From Eretmocerus hayati (taxonomy: Eukaryota; Arthropoda; Insecta; Hymenoptera; Aphelinidae), in NCBI GenBank assembly GCA_029851415.1, contig CM056742.1:152463121-152527120 (forward strand): 64,000 nucleotides of DNA, given 5' to 3'. How positions within the stretch are numbered: the first letter of the stretch is position 1; each line of letters starts with the position of its first letter. The translations under genes and the position numbers were made by a program. Shown here in pieces: positions 12,560-24,984 of this stretch. The notes under the pieces are model-generated. The model was not told where the DNA came from. It was given only the letters and a program-made list of their open reading frames with translations, and did not search any database.

Positions 12560-14740
12560 GTTAGGGTAAGTGTCTGGATCTCAAACTCGCCATACGATAA
12601 AATACGAAACGTTAAACACACGAGATCCGCCCCGGTTGTATAGTGACTATACTATAGTCCACTGGCTGAAGACAATCGTTGAACACATGAAAAAAAGAAA
12701 AGAAAACAAACTCAATTTCTCAGCAAATTATTCCACTAATAACGCGATATTACTAACTATTTTGTTTTTCATCCTCCAGAAAGATGATTTTGTCTTTGGT
12801 GTGAATGGAATGAAAGATTCATCGATAAATTTGAGTCCTCGAAATATGAGATTTCAGTTAAAGTTGGAATAGCTGAAGAGTTCGCATAAGCAAATCTTGT
12901 GGCAGGAATTTCTCGTGGAAAACGGTTTGATTGTGGACTTCTACCCAAAGATTTTCCTCAAGTGTTACTTTTATTGGAAAATTTTTGCAACGATTTTTCG
13001 GATCAAGCAAAAAATTGTATACACATGTATGATTACGACCGACATTTTTATCTCTGCTGTGTTAGGCAGAGATGCAAGTAGAGTTCTTGAATGCATCAGA
13101 TACAGAATTAAGAATAACGAGAACCAGACGTTAGCGCGGAGTAGCTTTCTTTTGAGTACTTCCCCTTTAAGAAGTTGGGGTTCCGGAAGAGTCTCCTAAA
13201 ACGATTGACTTGACCTTTCTCCGATTGATTGCTTTCTCAACCTCGTCACGATTCAAGCTTCAAAGCATCCTACATGTGTTAGCCACCAAATAACAACATT
13301 TAAAGACAAGTAAGTAGAGAATATTTGCTCAAGAAAATGGTCATTGCAATTTGTGAATTACCAGAATTCGTTTTCAGCTTGAATAGGATGTCGCTCATGT
13401 GATTGGTGATGAGTTGGGAAATTCGGTGTACTTTATCACGATTCCACTAACACCACCAATTCGAAATAACTGAAATTCATTAATAGATTGATTAATAAAA
13501 TTATTCTACTTGCGATTCAGTTTGCAATTATGAAAAAGATTGTCCGCCTCTAATCAGACCTTAGAGTGTGATTAAAGAAGATGAAAGATTTGCGAATCAA
13601 AAAGACACTCGAAGAAACTTGCATCATACAACAAATTATATATCCTGCTTTCAAGACTTTCTAATTTACACTAACCATCAGAAATCATCATATTATGCGG
13701 GAAAATAGTTCGGAATCAATCTCTTTTCAAAGCCAATTCGTCGAGGTTAGTAATTCCATGTCTGCTGTACTAATGACGGTAAATCTACAAATTGAGAAAT
13801 GAAAAGTAGTGAGTTCCGAATATGTGCAAGTTCGTGATTGGAAAATCAAGCGACATTCATTGATTTTATCGCATTCAACCTCATTTTGACTAAATAGGAA
13901 AATATCGGCATGACTCTATGGATACAAGACATCAATTGAAAGAAAGAACTAGGCCTGAGGCATCATGACTTAAACCAGAGCGCTGCAAACTGATGGAGAA
14001 ACGTCAAAATTGATATTCCGCTAACGCACTTGTCTCTCGTATAAATCCACAATCCAATATTTCAAACGCGACTACATATGAGTGTATGTTTCGATCCATA
14101 TGAAACACTGAAGTGAATCATGAGATCGTTTGTGCTCGGTAAGCCTCAGGTGTATTGTACAAAGTATACCAATATGTACTAAAAAAATCTACGACTTTCT
14201 TCGTCGTTTTGTATTCGTTGGCTGTCTTACGTAAGCGATTGTGATGCTTTATTACAATGCACGGACGTACTGATCATGGCGCCCACGCTTTCTAGTTTTC
14301 GCGTGCGGGCCTAGAATTTTGTGGGTATATTGTTTTTTTGATTCGTGAAACGATGTGAGGTGAATTAAAGAGTGCTCGATTGACAGAGAAGTCAGGAGAC
14401 AACTTTTGTTCCTCGTTCTCACGATTTCTTAGCACATTATTTTCAACAGCCGAGAGCCGGATTTCTCGATATCGTTTTTTGTGGTATAATGAAATTTTGT
14501 CAATTTTTTACAGCAGATTGTACGATTTGGAGTGAGGTTTACGTCTTGTTCTGATATGTCTGTGCGACTTACATCGTATAGTAGTACATACACATGAGTT
14601 CCAATATTTTTTCGATCACACGCATGGTGTAGGTGATGAAAATTGGATAAAATTGAGGGAACTTTTTAAATATATAATTAGCTGAAATTCGTAGACTGTC
14701 AAATTTCATGATTTCTCTTCCTGTCTTAATTGTTCCTGAT

Positions 14741-14776
<36 letters not shown>

Positions 14777-17125
14777 ATGTTTAAGCGCTAAAAAAGGTTC
14801 TGTAGTAGACAAATTACCACGAAGACATCGAAAGAACTTTATAACCATTGATATTTGTATTAATGTGCTATGAAGATCTTCAATTTCTGAATGCCAAGGT
14901 GAAACTGGTGCTGTAAGGCCACTAGAGAGCTGATATGATTTCTAGAAAAATAAACCTTATTTTCAGATCCTGGATCATAAATTCCATCAATTGCGTATGT
15001 TTGTGCTTTGCAAAATTTCCCCATGGATTTTTTTGTTTGTGGGCATAAACAAACATCATTTCCTTATCCAAGCAGTTTCAATCTTGCTCAAGGTATTTGA
15101 ATCTAGCTGAGGTTTTTTTTTTGTTCGAATGAAACTTGTTTAGCCACAGTTCAAAATGGTGAGATGTAAACAATTGTTATTCATTCAAAGATTTGTTTGA
15201 GTAGTGATCATGCCATCAGAGTCAAAGATTCAGATCACGTTTTGATGATCGAAATCTTCAATTCGATCCAATTTGTTTGCAAGGAAGAATTAGTACCAGA
15301 AGTTAAATCCATATTGGATTCATGGAACTTTTAAATCCTGTATCTTGCATTGATATCGTGAACAAGAAAGTTGAGGAGATACATACGAAATAGTCAAAAT
15401 CCTCTTTAAATAAAGATCCAAACGCTATGGCCGGATATTTTTGAGGTCACCAAACACAAAAGCTAAAAGATTTTCCGCAAACCGAACCAAATCCCAAAGT
15501 ATATCATTTACCAACCGCATCCTCACAGCTTCTCCCGCAAAGAGCAACATCTCGATGCAGTAGCAGCAACATAAACCTAACATCCCAGCGGATGTCGCGT
15601 AGTCACAATCCATCAGGTTCACCCGGTATGAGATCGGCCATACGTCTCAAGCTCATACGTGAGATCTCGATCGCTGGTATACGGGTCTCATGCCCTTCTG
15701 CCACTACTCTTTCTCGTATTAAATTCGCGATACGTCCATGATCTCAAGGCTTGCGCATGACGATTGAAAAATATGGAGCTAGCGGAATTCCAGAGGCGCG
15801 TTCATTCCTTCAATACATTCTATACCTCGGCAGTTTATAATGTAGCTGGCTCTTGGGTATAGGCAACCTATATCTGGCTCATTTAATATTCCAGAGGAGG
15901 CGTTCGCCGCTTATCCACCCGCACCACTTCGTGCAAAATGTTATGCCTGGAGTTTGAAAGCAGCCCCTCCGGCGGCACAGTAAATAGCATGATGGTGTAT
16001 AGCATCAAAACTCGACTTCTCATCGTATAGTATTATATGGTGAACGCCTTTGACGAAACTGACACCCCGATGATCGCGTTACGCGCGAAGGGATGTTATT
16101 ACGCAGGTTGGTAGGTGGGTGGGGGTGTTAGGTTGGGAAGAGAGAGTTTATGTACTTGCCTCTGTGAAATTGAAAGTTCATATCGTTTTACCCTCTTGCG
16201 GGGGTAGCTCTTCATCGGCCTTGTTCTTGTGAAGTATTATAGGCTCTCAACAGTTTATGTTCCGTATTATACTTGAAGGACTTCTCTTGAGTTGTTATGA
16301 AAGGGAATATCTACAAGTTTGTTCTCAACGGACGCAATTCATCGAATTACATTATCATGGATATTGAGTGATACTCTGAGGAACGACGAAATAGGCGTAT
16401 AGGTACAGAGCCGGTTCAGGGGGAGATACACTCTGGTTTTGAATTCTGGCCTAAAAATCATGGGGCCTATAGATCTGGATCATATGTATTTTTTCAACCT
16501 GCAAACGAAGGCGTAGTCCGTTTATAAAAAAAAAATTCTTTCAACCGTGTCTATTCTCTGGCTCGCGCCCCCTTTGTCGGATCACCGAACCCATTCGAAA
16601 TTTTGTTCAAAATCATAATAAGTACCCCCAATAAAATTTACAGACTGATCCATCAAATATTGTGGGACTGGAAACATTTTTCTGGGTCAAGAATCTGAAT
16701 TTTCTCGCTAAAATGCCTCAGAACTCAAAAAATACCAATCATTTCGAAAAATCCCAGGAATACTTTCTTGTGCAGATTAAAAAACTAGATCTACTTCGTG
16801 AACAGAACGTTACACATGTCGAACATTTTTTGACATATAATTATAGTATTTTCTGGTGATATTTTTTCTTGATTCTTGCACATTTTGTTCACTATTCCGA
16901 TGTAATTTTTGGATCCGGCAAATATGTTCTTGTCATTTTTCGAAATTTCCGATATTTTTCGAGTTTCGTGGCATATATTTTTGATCCAAAAAATGTATCT
17001 AGTTCCTCAGAATTTGATGGGTCGGTCCGAAAATTCTTTTGGGAGTACTTCTTATGGTTCCGAACAAAATGTCGTATGGATTTGTCGATCCGACGGAGGG
17101 GACGCAAACCAGAGGATGAATGCGC
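12560..17125. other. About 4.5 kb without recognised gene; T30 tract
   Basis: Open frames do not exceed about 100 codons. A T30 homopolymer lies at 14743-14772 and could be the tail of a minus-strand retroposon, but no body was recognised beside it. A 65-codon minus-strand frame at 15425-15622 (cysteine-rich segment GLCCCYCIEMLLFAG) has a somewhat protein-like composition, but I could not assign it. Confidence 0.4.
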
Positions 17126-17139
17126 TCGAAAATAGTACA

Positions 17140-17264
17140 TTTCGATACAAGGGTGGAAAAATAAATTTTACACCCGTGTATCGAATATTATTTTTTGACA
17201 AACTGTGAGAGAAAGTGGAAAATCAGTGCGGAAAAGTTACTTTCTCGCACAGTGTGTCAAAAAA
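17140..17264. mobile_element. Double-hairpin foldback element, copy 3 (short form)
   Basis: Hairpin 1 (17140-17184) is a shortened form running from TTCGATACAAGGGTG to CACCCGTGTATCGAA. Hairpin 2 (17191-17264) pairs TTTTTTGACAAACTGTGAGA with the CGCACAGTGTGTCAAAAAA side. Compared with copy 2, the differences occur in both arms together (for example CGATA/TATCG against TGACA/TGTCA), so the pairing is kept. Confidence 0.75.
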
Positions 17265-17968
17265 TGTTTTTCTTAAAAACCGATTCCGCCACCGTCTTTA
17301 GCTTGAAAGTAATACATAAAAATCCAGATCTTCAGTCCCCATGATTATTAAGGCATGACATCAAAATAAAGGGTCACATACTCATGAGTGTGTTTGAGGG
17401 GATTCGATTTATCAGAACTTCATACATTTGTAACTATTTTTTTTGCCCCGTTATTCATCTGATATTTTCATGTTGAAGGTGTTGTCAAGGCTCATAGCAG
17501 TTTCTTGAGTATTCCTGAGTGTCTATAAAGTTGAGGACATCGTGAAGAAATTTCACATAATTCAAGAGAATCCTCATATATGTCATTACATTACAGACCT
17601 GACAATTATAAAGTATTAGGTCTTCAGAATTGTTTGTGATGGTCGTGTCTAGAATTCAACCTGAATTTAAGAGAGACTGACTCAGGAGACACTTAATTCT
17701 ATTTGTGTGGGAAACTATTTTTGCGATCTTTCTTGAGCCCAAATCTGAGATATAATGTAGGTCGTTCTAATTCCTTGTCAAAGATTCAAACTTCACCAAG
17801 ACCGTAATTTGAAATACGCTTTCCCATCCCAGTTTGATTTCGAAACTTGATACATTCCATCCAAGATCCACCATGACTAAAGTTTCCCTCTTATTTTTGC
17901 ATTGTAACTGCATATATATCGCCATTTATTTGGGTTTTGAGTAGCCTTCAAAAAATGTATCAGGTTTT
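17265..17968. other. AT-rich spacer without recognised feature
   Basis: No gene, RNA or repeat was recognised. Confidence 0.4.
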
Positions 17969-18050
17969 CGAAACTAAAAGAATATAGTTCCATATATGGG
18001 ATAGTGTGTCGAAACTAAAAGAATATACTTCCATATATGGGATAGTGTGT
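17969..18050. repeat. 41-bp tandem duplication
   Basis: Two adjacent 41-bp copies beginning CGAAACTAAAAGAATATA differ at about one position (AGTTCC against ACTTCC). It is a recent local duplication with no evident function. Confidence 0.85.
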
Positions 18051-19113
18051 TTGAACGTGGTGATTTTGTGTATTTGGAAAGACATTTCGGATTGACTAAG
18101 GTATATCGAGAGTACAGATTTTAGGAAGTTGAATCGAGCCTCTGTCACAGACTCCATTGTGGTCCATGGTTGTCCACCTCATATTATAATAGGAACCAAC
18201 TGATCCATGAATTTTCAATTTCTATCTGATATACAGGAACCTCATTGGCTAATTTCAACCACCTCAAAAATTCTATTGAAGACTGTGTCTAATTTACGAA
18301 AAACGATTGAAAGATGTAACGTGCAATACCATTGAATAAACTACAGTCTCTCGTTCTGGGTGCGTAGATATATCCCAAAAGAACTTTGCAAAAAAGAATG
18401 GCATGCGCAACAATATCTCGACGGAAACAAGTGCCTGATATCGGTTTGCGCAAATCTCACAACCTATATAGACAGCTTGGCAAAAGACAGAGTAGAGTAC
18501 ACGATCAGGACACTTGTTGTAGACGTTGCATCCCTCACACTACGAGTAAACGAGAAAGAAAGGGGAAAAAAGGGTTATAGGTGGCCCAAATGAAACGAAA
18601 GGGTGAGACATCTGCAAACAGGATAGCCAACGTGACGACATGCCGAGTTTTGCACTGATCTCGGATGCAAGGCCCACAGAGAAGCTATATATATGTATAG
18701 TACGAACTGTTCGCATCAGGCTATGCAGCGAGCAACTCGTAAACATTTGCGCCTCGAGCGAGCGACTTGTAAATCCTCCCTTGGCATTTTAATGGTAGTG
18801 GCCGTTCTGGTGAGCGCGTGTATTAGTTTCACGGAACATTAATAAGTCGTACAGCCCATGAGAGTAGAGGCGTGAGCTTATATACGTAGTTTAACGAGTA
18901 AGACTATTGCCGATTAATTAGCCACTCTATACATCTTCAACCATATAGACTTGATAAGAAGTTTTAGATTCTGTATTTGTTGGATTTCGGCAAAATGCTT
19001 CTTACTTCCCCAAAATTGAGGAAAAGTGACGCAGTGAGATGGTTTGCTGAGAAAATTGCAAATCTGTCATGAAAATTTCCATCAGAACATGACTTTTTGG
19101 GAAGAACTATGAA
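18051..19113. other. Spacer without recognised feature
   Basis: Open frames are below 80 codons. No RNA or repeat was seen. Confidence 0.4.
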
Positions 19114-19198
19114 AATCATAATATTAGCGTATGACTCGATCTCGTAGGACAAGGGTAGCTTTAATAAGGTGTAGAGTACAGCTTGGTGATGTGAATTA

Positions 19199-19245
19199 TT
19201 TATTTACTACGTTTCGCCATCTAGCTTCGATGGCCTCATCAGGCT
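19199..19245 (-). ncRNA. Hammerhead-ribozyme-like core, left arm
   Basis: On the minus strand the order is CTGATGA, G, GCCATC, loop GAAGCTA, GATGGC, GAAAC, matching the hammerhead core (CUGAUGA, stem II, GAAA). A stem I candidate TATAGC/GCTGTA flanks it, with one G-U pair, and a weak stem III (GTAAAT/ATTCAC, one mismatch) lies between. An ATC triplet follows stem III, but extra unpaired bases separate it from stem I. Activity is therefore uncertain. Confidence 0.5.
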
Positions 19246-19430
19246 ATAGTAAAAAGAGAAAACCCAACACATTTTTACGATTTTTTTCGGAGAGACTGAG
19301 TACATAGATCACGCACAATATATCTAATTAACAAACCTAAAGGTGGCCGACGAGTGAAATTTTACATTTTTTCATATACAATTTTTTCAGCAGATATCAA
19401 TCCGCTGATCGTCATTTTCTTTTTACTAAA

Positions 19431-19485
19431 GCCTGATGAGGCCATCGAAGCTAGATGGTGAAACGTAGCAAATTAATAATTTGCA
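19431..19485 (+). ncRNA. Hammerhead-ribozyme-like core, right arm
   Basis: The + strand shows CTGATGA, GGCCATC, GAAGCTA, GATGGT, GAAAC, then a hairpin GCAAAT/ATTTGC and ATC. The closing base of stem II is changed (GATGGT against GATGGC in the other arm). Stem III is perfect here, and its second pair is C-G where the other arm has T-A. The stem I side (AAAGC/GCTGTA) is weaker than in the left arm. Confidence 0.45.
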
Positions 19486-19562
19486 TCACCAAGCTGTACT
19501 CTACACCTCATTACAGCTGCCCTTGTCCTACGAGATCGAGTCATACGCCAATATTATTATCA

Positions 19563-20047
19563 TTCAATAGGACGATCGTCAGAAACATATATCCTCGAAC
19601 TATGAAAATCTTTACTCCCTATTCTCCATCTATTAGTTGGTGAGTACGTCTTAACACTTGTCTTAACAGCTAGGGTGCGTTTACTTGTTGAGGCTGATGA
19701 ACCTATCAAGTGCCAACTGTAAGATCTCACTCTAGAATACGGTATGACCTCGTTATCTTATACCCGATACATTAAAAAGATGATTCTAGAATGAAAAAAA
19801 TTGTCATACTACTTTGTTTACGCATTTCTAGTCACCTCCATTACTTCTTGCATTCAGTCCCAATTCGTTATTCCAAACATGTATGTATGCCTAACAAATT
19901 GATTGGGTTCCTTATTGTAAGTTACAAAGACATGCATCTCATCTCGTGAATGATGACACAGTAACTTGATGAAAGTAACAGCTGTGAATTTCCTCGCGGC
20001 AAAATCAGTCAATTTTCTTGCACAAAATCAATGTTGAAGACTAATGA
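19563..20047. other. Spacer between two inverted-repeat elements
   Basis: No gene or repeat was recognised. Confidence 0.4.
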
Positions 20048-20051
20048 TTAA

Positions 20052-20430
20052 GGCGATGCGGTCACCGTGCACGCTGAACTTTGTTCACAGAACTCTCAAA
20101 ATCTTTTCCATTATGGGCTAAACGACGAGTTATCCAGGCTTTATTATCATCTAACTTGGCCTGGATAACTCCTCGTTTGGCCCAAATCGGACTAGATTTT
20201 GAGAGTTTTGTGAACGAAAATGTACCAATTTGTAGGTTAGAAAGTACCCGCGGGCAAGTTATTCTCGTTTATTAGTGATAGCCTTGTCATTGGTGACAAA
20301 TAATGAGTTGTCCACCACAATTCAGATGATAATACGTAATGGACAAATCATCTCCAACTTCGTTTCGTAAAAATCTTGAGTTACATCTAAATGAGATATA
20401 ATTTCCGGGTTGCACGGAGACCGCATCGCC
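20052..20430. mobile_element. TTAA-flanked MITE with nested hairpin
   Basis: Terminal inverted repeats start GGCGATGCGGTC and match over about 21 bp with one mismatch (left 20052-20072, right 20411-20430). A TTAA tetranucleotide abuts each end (20048-20051 and 20431-20434), consistent with a TTAA target duplication as made by piggyBac-type transposases. Inside, a second inverted repeat pairs 20082-20139 with 20158-20215 (GTTCACAGAACTCTCAAAATC / GATTTTGAGAGTTTTGTGAAC type arms). No transposase is present, so the element is non-autonomous. The superfamily call rests on the TTAA only. Confidence 0.8.
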
Positions 20431-20434
20431 TTAA

Positions 20435-20890
20435 TTATATTGTATTCGTAAAACGGCATTGAAGGAGTATTTTTCATCTCTCTATTGTTGATCTCGGATT
20501 TGAGGCCATTGTTGATGAGAAATTATCGATCGGGGTTTAGAAGAAATGCATTTGATTGACATCGGGAAAAAATGCCTGAACCTAGGATCAAACTGGGAAC
20601 CTCCTTTTTGCCGGGAAGAGGCTCCATGGTATGTGATAAATTGGTCATAATGAATTCCATTCGTCTTAAAATTATTATTAAGAAAGCCACGGATAGCAAC
20701 TCACTGTCAACTCGAGAGGTTGAACGTCAAAATAGGTTGAAGATACCGATCAAGGCTTAAATCTACTTCACTCACCTTAGAGCTGAAGTTCTTAAACAGA
20801 TCCCATGCTTTTCGGGTAGCTTAGGGATCAAGCTATAGACTGAGCAGATATATAATAATAATATCAAATTCAGATGTTTGAGACTCCAGC
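20435..20890. other. Spacer without recognised feature
   Basis: No gene, RNA or repeat was seen between the MITE and the next element. Confidence 0.4.
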
Positions 20891-20898
20891 TCTCAATT

Positions 20899-22192
20899 GA
20901 GGGGGTGGGCGGAAGAAGGGCCTAAGTCGACTTAGGCCTTTCTTCCGGCCTCTCGCTTCTACGAGCCTTCGAACCATGATCTATCACCTCATGAAACTTG
21001 TTTCTTCATAAGCTTTGAAAACTCCATGGAATCGGAAAAAGGCCTAAGTCGACTAAGGCCCTTTTACGTAATCGATAAAAGGGCCTAAGTCGACTAAGGC
21101 CCTTTTACGTAATTGATAAAAGGGCCCAAGTAGCATTAGGCCCTTTTATGTATTCGATAAACGGACCTAATCAAAATTTACATCCGAGAGAACGAAGAAA
21201 ATTATCTCGAGCAAACCATGAGAAATACTTCCAACGCCAATTGAATCATCGGAACAATGAGAATCTTCAAGAGAAACTAATTTGGAAACAGAATCTGCTC
21301 AGCACAAAAGTGAGTATATGAAGGGGTCCTCCTATCACAGAGAAAGTTATGCAAGAAGCCATCAAGGCTGCGATGATTTTTCAAAAGAGTATTTCTGCCA
21401 GTATTGAGAAGAAGGGCATAAGTGCAAGAATATTGGTAAAAAGGGCCCAATCGACAAGGGCCTAAGTGTATGAGTATTGGTAAAAAGGGCCTAAGTGCAT
21501 CAGTATTGGTAGAAAGGGCATAAGTGCAACAGTATCAGTGAAAAGGGCCTAAGTCGCAGGAGAAACTCGTTCAAAAGGGCCTAACTCCACTATCAATATC
21601 GGGAAAAAGGGCCTAAGTGGTGGGGTATTGGTAAAAAGGGTTCAATTTTTTTCGAAAAATTTTTGAAAAAGTGCTTACGCTCTCAATACCGCTTTTCTAT
21701 CAATTCTGGCTATCAATAATGTTTTCTGGCATTCAAAAGAAGTATCCTCATGCTTGCTAGGTGAATATTAAGTGACTTCAGTGTCACACTTTCATTAGAG
21801 CCATCTTTCACGCGCAGAGTCGACCAACATGCTATGAGACATTATATCGCAATCGGATATCTTGTGTGACATCCCCATAGACATGTTGAAGAAATTTGGA
21901 GGTCATTGGATTCGATTTCGCATCGTAATTCAACTTCTAGTGGAGCGACTAACCCAAAAATTGACTCAGTATAGGGAAAAAGGGCCTAACTGCATATTTT
22001 CGAATGGCTGTATTCCTCTCCAAATCGACATCTACCTTTCAATACCTGTGCGGTTGTTTTGAGGATGCCAAAACCTTTGAAATAAGCCAAGTATGCGCAT
22101 CGAATTATGCTGCAGGCCAGATACAGTTAGTTTTTATCGTTTTTCTCGAAATGACGATTTTTTACTTAGTCTCTTCTTTCACCCACCCCCTC
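20899..22192. mobile_element. 1.3-kb non-autonomous element with GGGCCTAAG repeats
   Basis: Terminal inverted repeats of about 20 bp (GAGGGGGTGGGCGGAAGAAG at 20899; its inverse with two changes ends at 22192) are flanked on both sides by AATT. The left third (20919-21180) holds repeated GGCCTAAGTCGAC(T)TAGGCC palindromes joined by CTTTTACGTAATCGATAAAA. The middle (21410-21650) has at least eight AAAGGGCCTAAGT or GGGCATAAGT words spaced about 30-45 bp apart, often next to AGTATTGGTA. One more copy lies at 21975. No long open frame and no transposase was recognised. Confidence 0.8.
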
Positions 22193-24984
22193 AATTATTC
22201 ATAATAAAAATGTATTCACCCGTTCTCTATTATGTCCCCTGCAAGAAACATGATTGATTTCCAAAAACTTGTGATCATTTTCTCGTATTGCATCGGAAAC
22301 TATCTGAAAAATTCTGAAAAAGGTCATTCATTACAAAGAACGTAACGAAACATCATGGGGTTTCAAAATAGATTATGAGAGTGAGAGAAATGGAAAGCAA
22401 AAATTATAAGATTTTAATTTTCTCTTTTTCCATCATTCTTTTACCCCAGAAACTCATTCTAACAATAAGAAAAACGGCAAATCTGATACCAGGAACAATT
22501 CTGTAGAGATCGGATTGAACAAATACCAAATTCACCTTGCTAGAGGCTTCAGATTGCGAAAAAACTCAGGATTTCATTACCCATGCAGAATCTCGTTATC
22601 AACCCGCAAACTACACTGGTACCTCTATGAAGAGGGAAATTCTTGGAGTTCCAACATCAGGAACACTCCACATGTGATTGTACTCATTTTACACGTGTAA
22701 ACTCCGCAAAAATCATTCGCAGATATTGTACAGTTCGATGTTGTAAGACGTTCACATCAAGCTTTATATCCGCATCCTTTCTCATCCATTAGCAGATCAC
22801 CGCTCTCGAGTTCAGTCTTCTCTCCATCTGTCTTTACTGTGTATAAATCGTTTACCCTTCTGTACCATCAGGACAACAACGTTTACTCCATCAAGACAAA
22901 AATAGAGCCTATATACCACAAGATCTCAGAGTAATATAATGTAAACCTGTAGATAAAAATGTTACCCTCCCTCCTATCACTTAACTTGGCCTCTGGCCTG
23001 ATCTCGCGTGAAAAGCGATATCTCGAAGTATACGCAGATTACCGATAACCTGGCGTCCGAGATCGTGTCTCTTTTTGTGATGCTCACGCTTGGAAAGAGT
23101 CAAGATATATCCGTGCCCTCAAGAGACGATCTAAAGCCACACACGTAGATGCAGCTCATTGCACGCGTACATTATAGAGTAAGCATACCCAACTTGCCCC
23201 CATTAAGCCATTTTCTCAATGATCTTGGCTTTCTTGAATATTTTTCCACGTATTGCGGCTCATTTCGAAGCATGTTTCAAGAATTTTCATATGAGCTACA
23301 AACGTCCAATTTTATTTGACCGAATCCAAGCTGGTTTGATTCTCCCAAAAAGTAATTCTTCAGAGTTTACAAAATCGTGCACCCAATTTACTTTCATTAT
23401 CTGAAACAACGTAAATCGGCAATAAAGTGCATAAAATCGTTTTGGCCCATTTTTATTGCCGTACAACCCCATTTGGATCTTATTGCAGGTCCCAGATCTC
23501 ATTCTCGACCTATCTTGACATGATAAACACGTTCCGAGATAACTATGTGGGGGCCTGTTGGGTACACACCAATTCTGGATTCCGGTTTTGCGAACGATCT
23601 CCGCATGTTGCTCATAAAATCGCTCCAAATCCAAGTTTTGCAACCCCAAAGAATAAATTTTGAAGGTCTTGATGCGCTCAAGTATGCAAAGATTGGCAGA
23701 GCCGAAAAATTTCGGCAGCATCTTTACTATACACGGATTCTCTCGGTAATTTTTAAGCTGTGAAAACTCAAAAAATGCAAGATCGCGGTCGGTCTTATCA
23801 ATTACTTTCCTCATAACTCAAAATACTAAATGTAGAAAAAAATTTGTCGATAGGCCAGCTGCGAGCGCCCAGTTCTGAGATCGGCATAATATGGGGGCAT
23901 ATTGTGTACAGAAGGCATGTTGAGTCCACTTACTTCATGTGTAAGGATCTATACGTGAAAAATAATTCTCTCACGCGTAACAGAGTGAATAGTGTATCTG
24001 AACATAGTATCAAACTGAATAAAGGTACGAAAGTGTGTCTACATCTGAGGTTCCTTCTAGCCGAGCCTTTAGCTAACGTAATTCACATCTTCCTCTTGCG
24101 CATCTCTCTTTCTCGATTATACGCGCAACTTATAATTCAAGCGCGCAGACTGGAACTGAATAGGTTGGCTCTGTGCTATATAGTCACGATAATTATACAC
24201 CCTGGTTGAGCTTTATTCCACTATATACTATGTCTACAGACTCCTAGACTATACTCTGGAACATTTGTACAGAGTGTGAGTAGCCCTTAAATTTGCCCTT
24301 ATTTATATGCTGGCACATCGAGAATCGCGAATGAGAAACAGAAGAGATAGAGAAGTTGATGTTGTTGCAAACACCACGTCGGTCTGCCATCTTTGCATAT
24401 ACTAGATACGAAAGCTTTGTCGGATGTTTTCAATAGGTACGCTTGAGGGAGATAGGTACTATGTATTTATAGAGCAACGGCATTGTGAGCTAGACCATCA
24501 ATGATTATGTTGCGTGTCTTAAAAGATTCGACAGCCAAGGATCAAGTTGTCAAATGATCAATGTGAGATCGAGTGAGTGGTTAAGATTGGCCTGATGTTG
24601 ATCTGATGGCTAACCTTTCTGTATCATAGTGCTTCGATTAAGGTTTACGTCAGGCAAAATTTTTTCCATGCACCTATACAGAGGTTGCAACTTTTGCGGA
24701 TTTGGATATTTTTGGGTCTCTTGAATCAAGTAGTGGACTTGAATCGAGTAGTTGTGGCGATATGGAACTGAGGTGATTGACTGTGGATAGAACTCGACAT
24801 TGGTGCAAAACCCAATGAAGAATATTACTTTGATTAATCTTGACGAGCTGAAAGTTAAGGTGAAATCACATGCAGCAAGTAGAACAGGAAAATAGAAAGG
24901 GAGCGTGAAAGTGCCAGCCAATCAAAGCACTCCTATAATTCCTCAACTCTTCCAGTAGCGTAGTACCCCATTCACATGGACGCA
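22193..24984. other. About 2.8 kb without recognised gene
   Basis: The longest frame is a 172-codon minus-strand frame at 23296-23814. It has no recognisable domain and overlaps + frames of similar quality, so I do not call it. No repeat structure was recognised. Confidence 0.4.

Larger units (their letters stand above)
19114..19562. mobile_element. Foldback element with hammerhead-like cores in both arms
   Basis: A ~145-bp arm at 19114-19258 is the near-perfect inverse of a ~145-bp arm at 19415-19562, separated by about 155 bp. Landmarks are CGAGATCGAGTCATACG at the outer end, CCAAGCTGTACTCTACACC in the middle and CCTGATGAGGCCATCGAAGC at the inner end. No open frame is present. Each arm, read outward from the centre, carries the word order CTGATGA, a 6-bp stem (GCCATC/GATGGC), then GAAAC. 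That is the conserved core order of a hammerhead ribozyme. Such ribozymes are known in Penelope-like elements and retrozymes, so this could be an inverted pair of pLTR fragments rather than a DNA transposon. Confidence 0.8.

Noticed and set aside
14743..14772. T30 tract considered as a poly(A) tail of a minus-strand retroposon
   Set aside because: No SINE, LINE or processed-gene body and no target duplication was recognised next to it.
15425..15622. Cysteine-rich 65-codon minus-strand frame considered as a receptor exon
   Set aside because: The resemblance to insect chemoreceptors was impressionistic, and no conserved motif was found.
23296..23814. 172-codon minus-strand open frame
   Set aside because: No domain or motif recognised. 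Overlapping frames of similar quality occur on the other strand, and no splice or promoter context supports it.
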